NCBI RefSeq assembly: GCF_000739935.1
Contig: NZ_BBJU01000014.1
Location: 124,001 to 188,000, forward strand
Reading direction: 5' to 3'
Length of the DNA: 64,000 nucleotides
Source of the DNA: Agrobacterium rubi TR3 = NBRC 13261
GTDB taxonomy: Bacteria > Pseudomonadota > Alphaproteobacteria > Rhizobiales > Rhizobiaceae
A program made the position numbers and the translations under genes. The notes under the pieces were generated by a model. It was not told the DNA's origin, did not search any database, and worked only from the letters and a program-made list of their open reading frames with translations. This document shows, piece after piece, positions 46,281 through 55,372 of this stretch (within the stretch, counting starts at the first letter, position 1; the number at the start of each line of letters is the position of its first letter).

Positions 46281-46970
46281 ATGTCCGCGACCGTCATTCC
46301 CGTCCCACCAACCACTCTGTTGCCCGTGGAGGGCACGGATGAGACATTTCCGGTGCGCCGGGTCTATTGCGTCGGCCGCAATTATGCCGACCACGCGATT
46401 GAGATGGGGCATGATCCGTCTCGCGAGCCGCCCTTCTTCTTTCAGAAGAACCCGGACAATCTGCTGCCAGCGGGCAAGGTTTTCCCCTACCCTGCACTGT
46501 CTTCGAATGTGCATTACGAGGTGGAGTGCGTGGTCGCTCTGAAAAGCGGCGGCTCGGATATTTCGGTGGATGACGCGCTGGAGCATGTCTGGGGTTATGG
46601 CGTCGGGATCGATATGACGCGCCGCGACCTGCAGGATGCGCTGAAGAAAATGGGCCGCTCCTGGGAAAGCGCCAAGGCATTCGAATTTTCCGCACCCGTA
46701 TCGCCGCTCGTGCCAGCCTCCAAAATCGGCCACCCGGCAAAAGGTGCCGTCTGGCTTGAAGTAAACGGCGAGCGCAAGCAGACCGGCGATCTCGATCAGA
46801 TGATCTGGAAGACGGCGGAAATCATTGCCGAGCTTCCCAAGCTGTTCACGCTGGCAGCTGGCGATGTCATCATGACCGGCACACCGGCGGGTGTCGGGCC
46901 GATCGTCGTGGGTGATCGTATCGATTGCGGCGTGGATAGCGTTGGAACGCTGTCCGTGAAGGTCGCTTAA
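46281..46970 (+). CDS. Fumarylacetoacetate hydrolase-family protein
   Basis: A 229-residue hydrolase/decarboxylase of the FAH superfamily. Motifs are RVYCVGRNYADHAIEMG, PFFFQKNPDNL, the metal-ligand HYEVECVVAL, the YGVGIDMTRRDLQ segment and the VIMTGTPAGVGP loop. It resembles short members such as acylpyruvase or oxaloacetate decarboxylase; the substrate is unknown. AGGAG lies eight bases before the ATG. It is followed 13 bp later by gamma-carbonic anhydrase. Confidence 0.92.
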   Translation: MSATVIPVPPTTLLPVEGTDETFPVRRVYCVGRNYADHAIEMGHDPSREPPFFFQKNPDNLLPAGKVFPYPALSSNVHYEVECVVALKSGGSDISVDDALEHVWGYGVGIDMTRRDLQDALKKMGRSWESAKAFEFSAPVSPLVPASKIGHPAKGAVWLEVNGERKQTGDLDQMIWKTAEIIAELPKLFTLAAGDVIMTGTPAGVGPIVVGDRIDCGVDSVGTLSVKVA

Positions 46971-46983
46971 GCGAGGAGAAGAC

Positions 46984-47511
46984 ATGCCGCTTTACAGGCT
47001 CGGAGAACGCGTACCGCAAACCCCTGCCCGTGAAAGCTACTGGGTGGCGCCCGATGCCAATGTCATCGGGTCCGTCATTCTTGGTGAGGACGTTGGCATC
47101 TGGTTCGGCGCAACGCTGCGCGGCGATAATGAGCCCATCACGATTGGGCGCGGCAGCAATATTCAGGAAGGGGTGATGGTGCACGCCGATCCCGGTTTTC
47201 CGGCAACGATTGGTGAAGGTTGCACCATCGGCCACCATGCCATCATCCACGGCTGCACGATTGGCGACAACTCGCTGGTCGGCATGGGCGCGACCGTGCT
47301 GAACGGCGCAAAGATCGGCAAGAACTGCCTTGTTGGAGCCAATGCCTTGATTACGGAAGGCAAGGAATTTTCCGACAACTCGCTGATCGTCGGCTCGCCT
47401 GCACGCGCAATTCGCACATTGGATGACGCGGCGGTCGAAGCATTGCGGATGTCGGCGGAAAATTATGTTCGCAACTGGCAGCGTTTCGCCGAGGATTTAC
47501 AGCCGCTCTGA
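46984..47511 (+). CDS. Gamma-class carbonic anhydrase family protein
   Basis: A 175-residue left-handed beta-helix protein built from hexapeptide repeats. The three zinc-ligand histidines fit VHADP, GHHAIIHGC and the second His of the same repeat. ATLRGDNEPITIG and GMGATVLNGAKIGKNCLVGANALI are typical of the YrdA/PaaY/gamma-CA group. Enzyme activity is often unproven in this group. A GAGGAGA site precedes the ATG; it is co-transcribed with the FAH-family gene. Confidence 0.92.
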   Translation: MPLYRLGERVPQTPARESYWVAPDANVIGSVILGEDVGIWFGATLRGDNEPITIGRGSNIQEGVMVHADPGFPATIGEGCTIGHHAIIHGCTIGDNSLVGMGATVLNGAKIGKNCLVGANALITEGKEFSDNSLIVGSPARAIRTLDDAAVEALRMSAENYVRNWQRFAEDLQPL

Positions 47512-47518
47512 CCCGCGC

Positions 47519-47923
47519 TCAGGCGGCGCAGGCTTCGCACAGGCCGCGAATTTCAATTGTGGTCTTTTCCGCCTTGAAGTGACGCTTCTTCGCCCACTCG
47601 CCCAAACGGTGATCCACGTCGTGGTCATGAAACTCCGTCACCTGGCCACAGGCATTGCAGATGGCGAAGGCCACGGTGCCATGGTGATGCGTGCAGCAAT
47701 CCGACTTGGTGTGCGAACAGGCCACGAAAGCATTGAGGCTTTCCAGCCGATGCACCAAGCCAAATTCAATCAGCTTTTCCAGCGCGCGATAGACCTGAAG
47801 AGGGGCGCGAAAGCCTGCATCGCGTAGTTTGTCGAGAATGACATAAGCGCTGAGCGGCGCTTGCGAACGGGTCAGCGCATCGTACACCAGAGACTGGTTG
47901 CGGGTGAGGTTCTGTGTGGTCAT
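47519..47923 (-). CDS. zur: Zinc uptake regulator Zur (Fur family)
   Basis: A 134-residue Fur-family repressor. Residues 1-75 form the winged helix (LTRNQSLVYDALTRSQAPLSAYVILDKL, VYRALEKLIEFGLVHRLES). The C-terminal dimer and metal part has HTKSDCCTHHHG, ICNACGQV and GLCEACAA, supplying Cys and His zinc ligands. It overlaps znuB by four bases (ATGA), and the whole znuCB-zur run is divergent from znuA. Zinc-loaded Zur normally represses the znu genes, which fits this layout. Confidence 0.93.
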   Translation of the reverse strand: MTTQNLTRNQSLVYDALTRSQAPLSAYVILDKLRDAGFRAPLQVYRALEKLIEFGLVHRLESLNAFVACSHTKSDCCTHHHGTVAFAICNACGQVTEFHDHDVDHRLGEWAKKRHFKAEKTTIEIRGLCEACAA

Positions 47924-48738
47924 GAACGGCCTCCTTGCTCTGCCTTGCGCGCCAGTTTTGGCGTGGGCAGAAGACTCAAGATGAAAAGCATAACGGCGGC
48001 AACGACGATGGATGGGCCGGATGGGGTGTCATAATTCAGCGAGCCGAAGAGGCCGCCCACCACCGCTACCGCGCCGATCAGAGAAGCCAGAACGGCCATG
48101 ATTTCAGGCGTGGATGAAAAACGACGTGCGGTGGCTGCCGGTATGATGAGCAGAGAGGTGATCAGCATGATGCCGACGATTTTCATGGCAATGGCAATGA
48201 CAAGCGCCATCAGCAACATGAACAACAGCTTGGATCGCTCCGGCCGCATGCCTTCGGCTTCCGCCAGCTCTGCGTTCACGGTCGAGGCCAGCAGCGGCTT
48301 CCACAGATAGGCAATGGCGAACAGCACCACTACTCCGCCACCCCAGATGAGATAGATATCCGACACGGAGACAGCGAGAATATCACCAAACAGGAAGGCG
48401 ACGAGATCGATGCGGACCCATGTCATGAAGGCAACGATGACGAGACCGAAGGCAAGCGCCGAATGCGAGAGAATGCCGAGCAGCGCATCTGACGATAAAG
48501 CCTGACGGCGTTGCAGGAACAGCAGAATGAGCGACACGACAGACGCGACGATGAAGACGCTGACGATCAGGTTCAGCTGTAACAGCAAAGACAGCGCGAC
48601 GCCGAGAAGCGCCGAGTGTGCCATGGTATCCCCAAAATAGGCCATGCGCCGCCAGACGACGAAACAGCCCAACGGACCCGCCATCAGGGCGACGCCAACA
48701 CCGGCAACCATGGCTCGCACGAAGAAATCGTCAAACAT
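47920..48738 (-). CDS. znuB: Zinc ABC transporter permease
   Basis: A 272-residue membrane permease with about eight hydrophobic helices. ABC-3 family landmarks are MFDDFFVRAMVAGVGVALMAGPLGCFVVWRRMAYFGDTMAHSALLGVAL and ALLGILSHSALAFG. ATG 48738 gives the usual start; the frame is open upstream within znuC. It overlaps the znuC stop by eight bases and the zur start by four, so translation of all three genes is coupled. Confidence 0.95.
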   Translation of the reverse strand: MFDDFFVRAMVAGVGVALMAGPLGCFVVWRRMAYFGDTMAHSALLGVALSLLLQLNLIVSVFIVASVVSLILLFLQRRQALSSDALLGILSHSALAFGLVIVAFMTWVRIDLVAFLFGDILAVSVSDIYLIWGGGVVVLFAIAYLWKPLLASTVNAELAEAEGMRPERSKLLFMLLMALVIAIAMKIVGIMLITSLLIIPAATARRFSSTPEIMAVLASLIGAVAVVGGLFGSLNYDTPSGPSIVVAAVMLFILSLLPTPKLARKAEQGGRS

Positions 48739-49645
48739 GCTTGGCTCCCTTGGCGTGATGGTCGTGGCGAGCGTGATCGTGACTGTGATCATGCCCGCAA
48801 CCGCATGCATCCTCCTCGCTCCCGTGCTCATGCACATCATGATGATGACCGTCATCGGGGTGGCAATGGTCTGTCACCGAACCATCGGCATGTTGCACGC
48901 GACCATCCGGCAGATGCGTGTGATCGTGGTCATGGCTATACACCGCAAGCCCACGCCCCGCAGCCCCGCCGAACAGCCGCATATATTCTGGGCTCTGGCT
49001 GACGACCTGTGGGGTGCCGCGGCAGCAGACATGGCCGTTGAGGCAGATCACCGTATCGGTCTCGGCCATCACCACATGCAGGTCATGCGAAATCAGCAGA
49101 ATGCCGCAGCCGGTGGAGTTGCGGATATTCTTGATGAGATCGTAAAGCGCGATCTCGCCGGAAAAATCCACGCCCTGCACCGGCTCGTCCAGAACCAGCA
49201 AATCCGGTTCGCGGGCAATGGCGCGGGCCAGCAGCGCACGCTGAAACTCGCCGCCGGACAGATGCTGCACTTCGGCCTTGGCCAGATGCGCGATGCCGGT
49301 GGCGTTGAGAGCCGCATCGATTTCGCGTGCGGGAAGCTGTCCGGTCAGCGTCATCAGCCTGCGCACCGTCAGTGGCATGGTCCAATCGACGGACAGTTTT
49401 TGCGGCACATAACCGACCTTCAGCCCGGTAACGCGCGACACGTTGCCCTCGTCCGGTCTCAGCACGCCCGTCGCCATTTTGGCGCTGGTGGATTTTCCGG
49501 AACCGTTCGGGCCGATGAGCGTCACGATCTCGCCGCGGCTGACGGAAAACTCCACGCCACGCACCAGCCAACGCCCGCTGCGCTTCACGCCCGCATTGGA
49601 AAGGGAGACGAGATGTCCGTCACTTTTGACTGGCGAATGAAGCAT
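48731..49645 (-). CDS. znuC: Zinc ABC transporter ATP-binding protein, His-rich tail
   Basis: A 304-residue ABC ATPase. Walker A is GPNGSGKST near residue 45, the signature LSGGEFQRALLARA, and Walker B LLVLDEP. It carries an unusual C-terminal extension of about 70 residues rich in His (YSHDHDHTHLPDG, HPDDGHHHDVHEHG, HDHSHDHARHDHHAKG) with Cys-Gly-Cys-Gly. The tail may hold or sense zinc in the cytoplasm. It is the first gene of znuCB-zur and is divergent from znuA. Confidence 0.95.
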   Translation of the reverse strand: MLHSPVKSDGHLVSLSNAGVKRSGRWLVRGVEFSVSRGEIVTLIGPNGSGKSTSAKMATGVLRPDEGNVSRVTGLKVGYVPQKLSVDWTMPLTVRRLMTLTGQLPAREIDAALNATGIAHLAKAEVQHLSGGEFQRALLARAIAREPDLLVLDEPVQGVDFSGEIALYDLIKNIRNSTGCGILLISHDLHVVMAETDTVICLNGHVCCRGTPQVVSQSPEYMRLFGGAAGRGLAVYSHDHDHTHLPDGRVQHADGSVTDHCHPDDGHHHDVHEHGSEEDACGCGHDHSHDHARHDHHAKGAKHV

Positions 49646-49706
49646 GTGTTTTTCCGATTGTCGGTGTTGCCTAGGGCTATCGCATACGTTATAGCGTTAC
49701 GCAACA

Positions 49707-49720
49707 TATGTAATAACATA
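49707..49720. promoter_or_regulatory. Probable Zur box between znuC and znuA
   Basis: TATGTAATAACATA, symmetric in 12 of 14 positions, in an A/T-rich 103-bp gap between the divergent znuA and znuCB-zur transcripts. Position and form match Fur/Zur-type operators. A second partly symmetric stretch (GTTATAGCGTTAC) lies about 20 bp to the left. Confidence 0.65.
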
Positions 49721-49748
49721 ACAAATCCATACAAGTGGAGCATACCAC

Positions 49749-50717
49749 ATGAAAACAATCGTCACGCTTCTTCTCGCCTCCGCAGCCATGATTGCGTCTT
49801 CGAACGCCATGGCAGCGCCCAATGTGGTGGTGTCGATCAAGCCGATCCATTCGCTGGTTGCTGCCATCATGCAGGGCGTGGCAGAGCCGGAGTTGATTGT
49901 CGATGGCGGTGCGTCTCCGCACACCTACGCGCTTAAGCCTTCTAATGCTCGCGCCATCGAGGGTGCGGATGTGGTGTTCTGGGTTGGTGATGGGCTGGAA
50001 AAGTTCCTGGAAAAGCCTCTTCACTCGCTGGCAGGCAAGGCGACGGTTGTCGAACTGGACGATGCGAAAGGCCTTGAAAAACTGCGCTTCCGCGAAGGCG
50101 GCCCGTTCGAAGGTCATGACCACGGCGAACACGAAGGCCACGACCATTCAGCAGAAGCTGGCGACGCTCACAGTCATGAGGACGGGCATGATCATGAAGA
50201 GGGCGAATACGACATGCACCTCTGGCTAGACCCCGCCAATGCAAAGGCGATGGCTGTCGAGATCGAGAAGACGCTGATGACGGTCGATCCGGCCAATGCG
50301 AAGACCTATCAGGAAAATACCAAAACGTTGGTGGATAATCTCGACGTGCTGGACAAGGAAATTGCAGAAACCGTGGCGCCGATCAAGGACAAGCCTTTTG
50401 TCGTCTTCCACGATGCCTATCAGTATTTCGAACACCATTACGGCGTGAAGACCGCAGGCTCGATCACCGTCAGCCCGGAAAGCATTCCCGGCGCCGAGCG
50501 CATCAAGCAAATCCATGCGAAGGTGAAAGAACTGAACGCAACATGCGTCTTTGCCGAACCGCAGTTCGAGCCAAAACTGGTCAACGTCGTGATCGAAGGT
50601 ACCCAGGCAAAGTCCGGTACGCTCGATCCTGAAGCGGCAACGCTCGAGGCTGGCCCTGATCTCTACTTCAAGCTGATGCGCGGTATCGCGACCTCGCTGA
50701 AAGACTGCCTGTCATAA
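49749..50717 (+). CDS. znuA: Periplasmic zinc-binding protein
   Basis: A 322-residue substrate-binding protein for the zinc ABC transporter. A signal peptide ends near NAMA. The metal-site histidines fit IKPIHSLVAAIM, GGASPHTYAL, and FVVFHDAYQYFEHHYG, with a late Glu/Asp ligand (TLDPEAA). The family's flexible His-rich loop is present (EGHDHGEHEGHDHS, HSHEDGHDHEEG). It is divergent from znuC. Confidence 0.96.
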   Translation: MKTIVTLLLASAAMIASSNAMAAPNVVVSIKPIHSLVAAIMQGVAEPELIVDGGASPHTYALKPSNARAIEGADVVFWVGDGLEKFLEKPLHSLAGKATVVELDDAKGLEKLRFREGGPFEGHDHGEHEGHDHSAEAGDAHSHEDGHDHEEGEYDMHLWLDPANAKAMAVEIEKTLMTVDPANAKTYQENTKTLVDNLDVLDKEIAETVAPIKDKPFVVFHDAYQYFEHHYGVKTAGSITVSPESIPGAERIKQIHAKVKELNATCVFAEPQFEPKLVNVVIEGTQAKSGTLDPEAATLEAGPDLYFKLMRGIATSLKDCLS

Positions 50718-50725
50718 AAATCCAG

Positions 50726-50749
50726 TCACGGAACGATGGAGCCGTGACA
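50726..50749 (+). terminator. Possible terminator of znuA
   Basis: A perfect 7-bp stem, GTCACGG/CCGTGAC, beginning nine bases after the stop codon, without a clear T tract (AGAAAATATT follows). A second perfect stem, GCCGTGG/CCACGGC, lies at 50777-50797. Confidence 0.4.
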
Positions 50750-50820
50750 GAAAATATTGCCCTTGAAACGACTGCGGCCGTGGACATGATCCACGGCAGC
50801 AGGTGTTATGAAGAGATGGA

Positions 50821-51147
50821 TCAACGGCTGCTGGAAAGGCCGATAATGATGCCGTTGACAGCGTTGATCAGAAGATACTGGTTGTCGACGCGCACCCAGC
50901 GCTGACCACGACCTGGCTCTCTCAGATTGTGACGACGATAGTCACGACGATCTACCATATGACGACGTTCCGCCGCTGACAGACGCTGGCCACGATCCCA
51001 ACGGTGCTTCTTGATGATCACCTTCTTGGTGGTCACAGAGCGTTCCATTCTGTGGCCGGGGCGGTCATCATGACGGCTCTGGGCCTGAGCTGCCAAGGGA
51101 GCTGTAAGAACCGTTGCAGCGAGAAGGATGGATAGAAACTTTTTCAT
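50821..51147 (-). CDS. RcnB-family periplasmic protein
   Basis: A 108-residue exported protein. A signal peptide ends near AQAQ. The mature part is very basic (HRMERSVTTKKVIIKKHRWDRGQRL), followed by the RcnB-like domain (YRRHNLREPGRGQRWVRVDNQYLLINAVNGIIIGL). In E. coli, RcnB helps nickel/cobalt homeostasis; here the role is unknown. It lies between znuA and the aldo/keto reductase gene and is transcribed alone. Confidence 0.85.
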   Translation of the reverse strand: MKKFLSILLAATVLTAPLAAQAQSRHDDRPGHRMERSVTTKKVIIKKHRWDRGQRLSAAERRHMVDRRDYRRHNLREPGRGQRWVRVDNQYLLINAVNGIIIGLSSSR

Positions 51148-51278
51148 CGGTATTTCCTTTCGTAAAGTGATGAGCAGACCATATCGTCACAACAATGAAC
51201 GGAAACTGAACCGGGGAATTACAATTCTGTAATGGTTGTTAATGCTTAGCGTCGTCAATTAAAGTTCCTCAATAAAAA

Positions 51279-51308
51279 AGCCGCCCCCGGATGTGTTCAG
51301 GGGCGGCT
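51279..51308 (-). terminator. Terminator of the aldo/keto reductase gene
   Basis: Stem AGCCGCCCC/GGGGCGGCT with a 12-base loop. On the minus strand it is followed by T6 and lies eight bases after the stop codon. Confidence 0.88.
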
Positions 51309-51315
51309 CATTTTT

Positions 51316-52350
51316 CTATTTCGCCCGTTCGGCAGACTTGGCCCACAGATTGATATCTGCATCCTTGGCAAAACGGTCGATTTCCGCCAGCTCGTCCGCA
51401 GTAAAATCGGGCTTGTCGAGCGCCTTCACGCAATCCTCTACCTGCTCGGGACGGCTGGCGCCGATGAGCGCGGTGGTGATGTGACCGCCACGCAGAACCC
51501 AGGCAATGGCCATCTGCGCCAAGGTTTGTCCACGGCGTTCGGCAATTGCGTTGAGACCGCGAATGTTTTCGATGTTGCGTTCGTTGAGGAAAGCGGGGTT
51601 GAGCGACTTACCCTGGCTGGCGCGGCTCGTGTCCGGCACGCCGCCGAGATATTTCGTGGTCAGCATGCCCTGCGCCAAGGGTGAGAAGACGATGGAGCCG
51701 ATGCCCAGTTCCTCCAGCGTATCGACCAGACCATCCTCTTCGATCCAGCGATTGATCATAGAGTAGCTGGGCTGGTGGATGATGCAGGGCGTTCCGAGAT
51801 CCTTCAGGATGGCTGCGGCCTCACGGGTGCGCTGCGAGTTGTAGGAGGAAATGCCGACATAAAGCGCCCTGCCCGACCGCACGATATGATCCAGCGCGCC
51901 GCAGGTTTCTTCCAGCGGGGTATCTGGGTCGAAGCGGTGCGAATAGAAGATATCCACATAGTCCAGCCCCATACGCTTCAGGCTCTGGTCGCAGGACGAA
52001 ATCAGATATTTGCGGCTGCCCCATTCGCCATATGGACCGGGCCACATATTGTAACCGGCCTTCGAGGAGATCACCAACTCGTCGCGATAACCGGAGAAGT
52101 CGGTCCGCAAGATTTCACCGAAGGCTGTCTCGGCGCTGCCGGGCGGTGGGCCGTAATTGTTGGCAAGATCGAAATGGGTGATGCCGAGATCAAACGCCTT
52201 GCGGCAAATATCCTGCTTTGTTTTATGCGCAAAATCATTGCCGAAATTGTGCCACAGGCCCAGCGAGATCGCTGGAAGTTTTAGGCCGGATGTGCCGCAA
52301 TGATTGTATTTCATGGACGCGTAACGGTTTTCAGCCGGTTGCCAAGCCAT
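51316..52350 (-). CDS. Aldo/keto reductase, YghZ-type
   Basis: A 344-residue NADPH-dependent reductase. The catalytic tetrad fits Asp in FDLANNYG, Tyr in the same segment, Lys in VISSKAGYNMWPGPYG and His in FYSHRFDPD. The GSRKYLISSCDQSLKRMGLDYVDIFYSH stretch is characteristic of YghZ (L-glyceraldehyde 3-phosphate reductase) and of voltage-gated potassium-channel beta subunits. GGAGG precedes the ATG. A terminator follows directly. It lies beside the beta-mannosidase gene on the same strand, so a sugar-linked role is possible. Confidence 0.92.
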   Translation of the reverse strand: MAWQPAENRYASMKYNHCGTSGLKLPAISLGLWHNFGNDFAHKTKQDICRKAFDLGITHFDLANNYGPPPGSAETAFGEILRTDFSGYRDELVISSKAGYNMWPGPYGEWGSRKYLISSCDQSLKRMGLDYVDIFYSHRFDPDTPLEETCGALDHIVRSGRALYVGISSYNSQRTREAAAILKDLGTPCIIHQPSYSMINRWIEEDGLVDTLEELGIGSIVFSPLAQGMLTTKYLGGVPDTSRASQGKSLNPAFLNERNIENIRGLNAIAERRGQTLAQMAIAWVLRGGHITTALIGASRPEQVEDCVKALDKPDFTADELAEIDRFAKDADINLWAKSAERAK

Positions 52351-52435
52351 GGATAGTCCTCCCTAAACTGCTGGTGCCTTGCGCAGAGTGCGCAGGCCTT
52401 GATGTGGTTGGTGAAACCTAGAGACTGCGTTCGCC

Positions 52436-54892
52436 TCAATCTTGAGATTGCGACGAATACAGGTCGAAGATCTTGAAGGATGGACGGGACATCTCATTCC
52501 TGTCCTTGGGTGAAAATACGATGCGCCGTGTCTCGCCTGCTGCCAGATCGAACAGATTGTCGGAATAACGCCCGGCCACATCGGCTTCGATCATCACGAA
52601 AAGCGCAAGCCCGGCCGCTGTAACCTCCACCTCGAACTGACCGTCATCCAGCGGTTTGACACTGTGCTCCAGGCCGGAGGATTGCAGGTCCAGCGCCTTA
52701 TAGGTCTGCGGGACGTGGTGCCCCTCGCCGGTCATGCCGTTGGAAGCGATGAAGTTCCAGGACAGCAAAGCGCCATCGGCAAGTTGGTGCATGTCGATGT
52801 CCGTCATGGTCACGGCTGCATCCGGGCCGCAGGTGCCGCTCGCGGATTTTAGCGGCGTTCGCGTTCCATCGGTCGAGAGCGCGAAGATGTTCATATCGAT
52901 CTCCACTTCATCCGCCGTATCGTTGACGGTGGAAAACCGCACCGTGCTGCCGTCATCGGATGGAATGGCAGCAACGGTGACTGGCTGGAAGAAACGCCGC
53001 GCGGCGTAATGCAGGGCTTTCCAGCTGCCGCCATAGTCGAGGCTCGACCATGATGCCACCGGCCACGTGTCGTTCAGCTGCCAATACAGCGTACCCATGC
53101 AATGGGGTTTCAGAGAACGCCAATATTCCACCGCCGTTTTTATGGCGAGTGCCTGCTGCACCTGGCTAATATAGACGAAATTCTCGAAGTCCTTGGGGAA
53201 GCGGAAATAGCGGAACATGGTCCCGGCAATGCGCTCGTTGCCACCGGCATTCTTTTGGTGAAGCTCGATCACCGGTGAGGAGATATTCATGTCCTTTTCA
53301 TCTGCATAGGTGCGGATAACCGGCATCGATGTGTAGGATTGGAAACCGAACTCCGAGCAGAAGCGCGGCTTTACGGCACGGTAATTGTCGAAGGATTTGT
53401 TTTCGTGCCAGACAGACCAGTAGTGCATATCGCCCGAGCCATCAGCATGCCAGGCATCGCCATAATCCATGTAGCCGGACGCGGGGCTGGATGGCCACCA
53501 CAGCGCCGACGGCGCGGCTTTCTTCAACGCCTTCTCGATCGTCCGGTTCAGCCGATCATAGGCCACCAAATAGCGATCGCGATTGTCGCGGGATTGATCG
53601 AACCAGGTGAGAGCACCGACAAGCTCATTATCACCGCACCACAGCGCTATAGACGGATGCGAGGACAGGCGCTTCACCTGATAGGTGACTTCGTGCTCGA
53701 CGTTGTCCAGAAAATCTTCGGTACAGGGATAGAGATTACAGGCGAACATAAAGTCCTGCCACACCATCAGCCCCATCTGGTCGCACAGATCGTAGAACCA
53801 GTCCTGCTCGTAAAAGCCACCGCCCCAGACGCGGATCATGTTCATATTCGCTTCGACAGCCGAAGACAGCAGATCCTCGGTCTTTTCGCGGCTGCTCAGC
53901 GAATGCAGCGCATCGGCCGGAATCCAGTTCGCACCCCGGCAGAAAATCTCCCGGCCGTTGACGCGAAAGGCAAAACGGCTGCCCGCCTCGTCCTTGTCCG
54001 TCAGCACCTCGATGGTGCGAAAACCGATCTGCCGCTTCACGACTTCGTCCGGCAGTTCCACTGTCAGCGTGTAGAGCGCCTGCTCGCCGCTGCCTGCTGG
54101 CCACCAGAGTTTTGGCTTCTCGACAAAGAAGACATGCCGCAGCACGGTGTCTCCGGCATTGACGCCGCAATCCAGACGCAGCCTTTCATCTCCAAGCATA
54201 AGGTAAATGGGCACGCTCGCCGCCTGTGCGGCATGAAGCGTGACCTCCACATGCAATTCTACACCGTCATTCCCATGGTGCTGCAAGGTGCTGACACTCT
54301 CGATCCGCGCCGTATCCAGCCGCCGCAACGCTATGTCGCCATAGATGCCGAGCGGTGCGAGTGCGATATTCCAGTCCCAACCGAAATGGCATTGCGGCTT
54401 GCGCAGCATGTTGCCGTGCGGAATGGGTGAGTTGCCGGGGTGGTAGGGCACATAAAACGGCTGCGCCGCCTGCCGTTCCGCACCCGCCTTGATGCTGGAA
54501 TGGAAATGGATGCGGATGGTGTTTTCGCCCGGCACCACAGCGCTGGAGACATCCGGTCTGTAACGGCGAAAGCAATTATCGGCTGAGAGCACCGGAACGT
54601 CATTCAGGAAGACCACGGCGACCGTATCGAGATAATCGACATCCAGATACCAACTGGCATCGGCATCAGCGATGTGAAAGCGGCGTTCGATCATCCAGTC
54701 CCGCTCAGCTACCCACTGCACGTCATTTTCGTTTCGCCCGAAATAGGGGTCGGGAATGATCTTCGCCTCACGCAGAGCCGTGTGCACATCGCCTGGAATG
54801 GTGATGCGAGCATGATGTTCACCCTCAGCGCATGAAAGTTCCCATTCCCCGGAAAGGTCGATCGTCACGTCGTGTGCATAAGATGATGTCAT
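52436..54892 (-). CDS. Beta-mannosidase, glycoside hydrolase family 2
   Basis: An 818-residue GH2 enzyme that removes beta-linked mannose from short oligosaccharides. An N-terminal jelly-roll (SGEWELSCAEGEH, AVVFLNDVPV) and immunoglobulin-like domain precede the TIM barrel. The acid/base is Glu423 in WCGDNELV and the nucleophile Glu514 in FCSEFGFQS; WGGGFYEQDWFYD is typical. No signal peptide, so it acts in the cytoplasm. Starts at 54892, 54907 and 54922 are all possible; I chose the innermost. It is divergent from a LacI-type regulator and is not accompanied by a sugar transporter in this window. Confidence 0.93.
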   Translation of the reverse strand: MTSSYAHDVTIDLSGEWELSCAEGEHHARITIPGDVHTALREAKIIPDPYFGRNENDVQWVAERDWMIERRFHIADADASWYLDVDYLDTVAVVFLNDVPVLSADNCFRRYRPDVSSAVVPGENTIRIHFHSSIKAGAERQAAQPFYVPYHPGNSPIPHGNMLRKPQCHFGWDWNIALAPLGIYGDIALRRLDTARIESVSTLQHHGNDGVELHVEVTLHAAQAASVPIYLMLGDERLRLDCGVNAGDTVLRHVFFVEKPKLWWPAGSGEQALYTLTVELPDEVVKRQIGFRTIEVLTDKDEAGSRFAFRVNGREIFCRGANWIPADALHSLSSREKTEDLLSSAVEANMNMIRVWGGGFYEQDWFYDLCDQMGLMVWQDFMFACNLYPCTEDFLDNVEHEVTYQVKRLSSHPSIALWCGDNELVGALTWFDQSRDNRDRYLVAYDRLNRTIEKALKKAAPSALWWPSSPASGYMDYGDAWHADGSGDMHYWSVWHENKSFDNYRAVKPRFCSEFGFQSYTSMPVIRTYADEKDMNISSPVIELHQKNAGGNERIAGTMFRYFRFPKDFENFVYISQVQQALAIKTAVEYWRSLKPHCMGTLYWQLNDTWPVASWSSLDYGGSWKALHYAARRFFQPVTVAAIPSDDGSTVRFSTVNDTADEVEIDMNIFALSTDGTRTPLKSASGTCGPDAAVTMTDIDMHQLADGALLSWNFIASNGMTGEGHHVPQTYKALDLQSSGLEHSVKPLDDGQFEVEVTAAGLALFVMIEADVAGRYSDNLFDLAAGETRRIVFSPKDRNEMSRPSFKIFDLYSSQSQD

Positions 54893-55372
54893 GTCCTGCC
54901 CTGTCATTTCGCCATGCCGCATCGGAAGACGGATGAATCATGGCGCTACGGCAACGTCGTATGATTGCCCCTGCGACGCGCGATGGACGCGCATCAATCT
55001 CCACGAAACACCAGATCATCCTCCCAGCGGCAACGTTACCGGAAAATTTTCTAGAGGTCACCAAGGTATTGAAAGTGATAGACGACGCATTGGGAAGTCG
55101 CACCGAACCTATCGCGACCGGCAATCGTTTATCTAAAATAAAATAAATAATATCATGTATATAGATAATTTTCTTAATGTGAAAACGGGATCAATTATAG
55201 CCTTCATAACGAGTCATTTTTCTTACCAACGGCGGTAACGGTCCTCCCCTGATTCTGCCAAAATCACGCATTCACCGCTGTATCGTTACTGCTCGCTACC
55301 ACGCAATCCGCACCCAAAGCGGCTCTGCGCTTTGCAACGGTCGAAAAGCGCTCTACCATATCACGAGAACGT
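54893..55372. other. Intergenic control region between beta-mannosidase and LacI regulator
   Basis: About 480 bp with no gene. It contains an operator-like palindrome at 55028 and an A/T-rich block at about 55130-55200 that may hold promoters. Confidence 0.6.
55028..55041. promoter_or_regulatory. LacI-family operator candidate
   Basis: CGGCAACGTTACCG, symmetric except for one base pair, with the central AACGTT typical of LacI/GalR-family operators. A half-site-like GGTAACG lies at about 55234-55240. It is between the regulator and its likely target. Confidence 0.65.

Noticed and set aside
54923-55372. Hidden gene between beta-mannosidase and the LacI regulator
   Set aside because: Open frames there are short, lack ribosome sites and resemble no protein; the A/T-rich content suits promoters.
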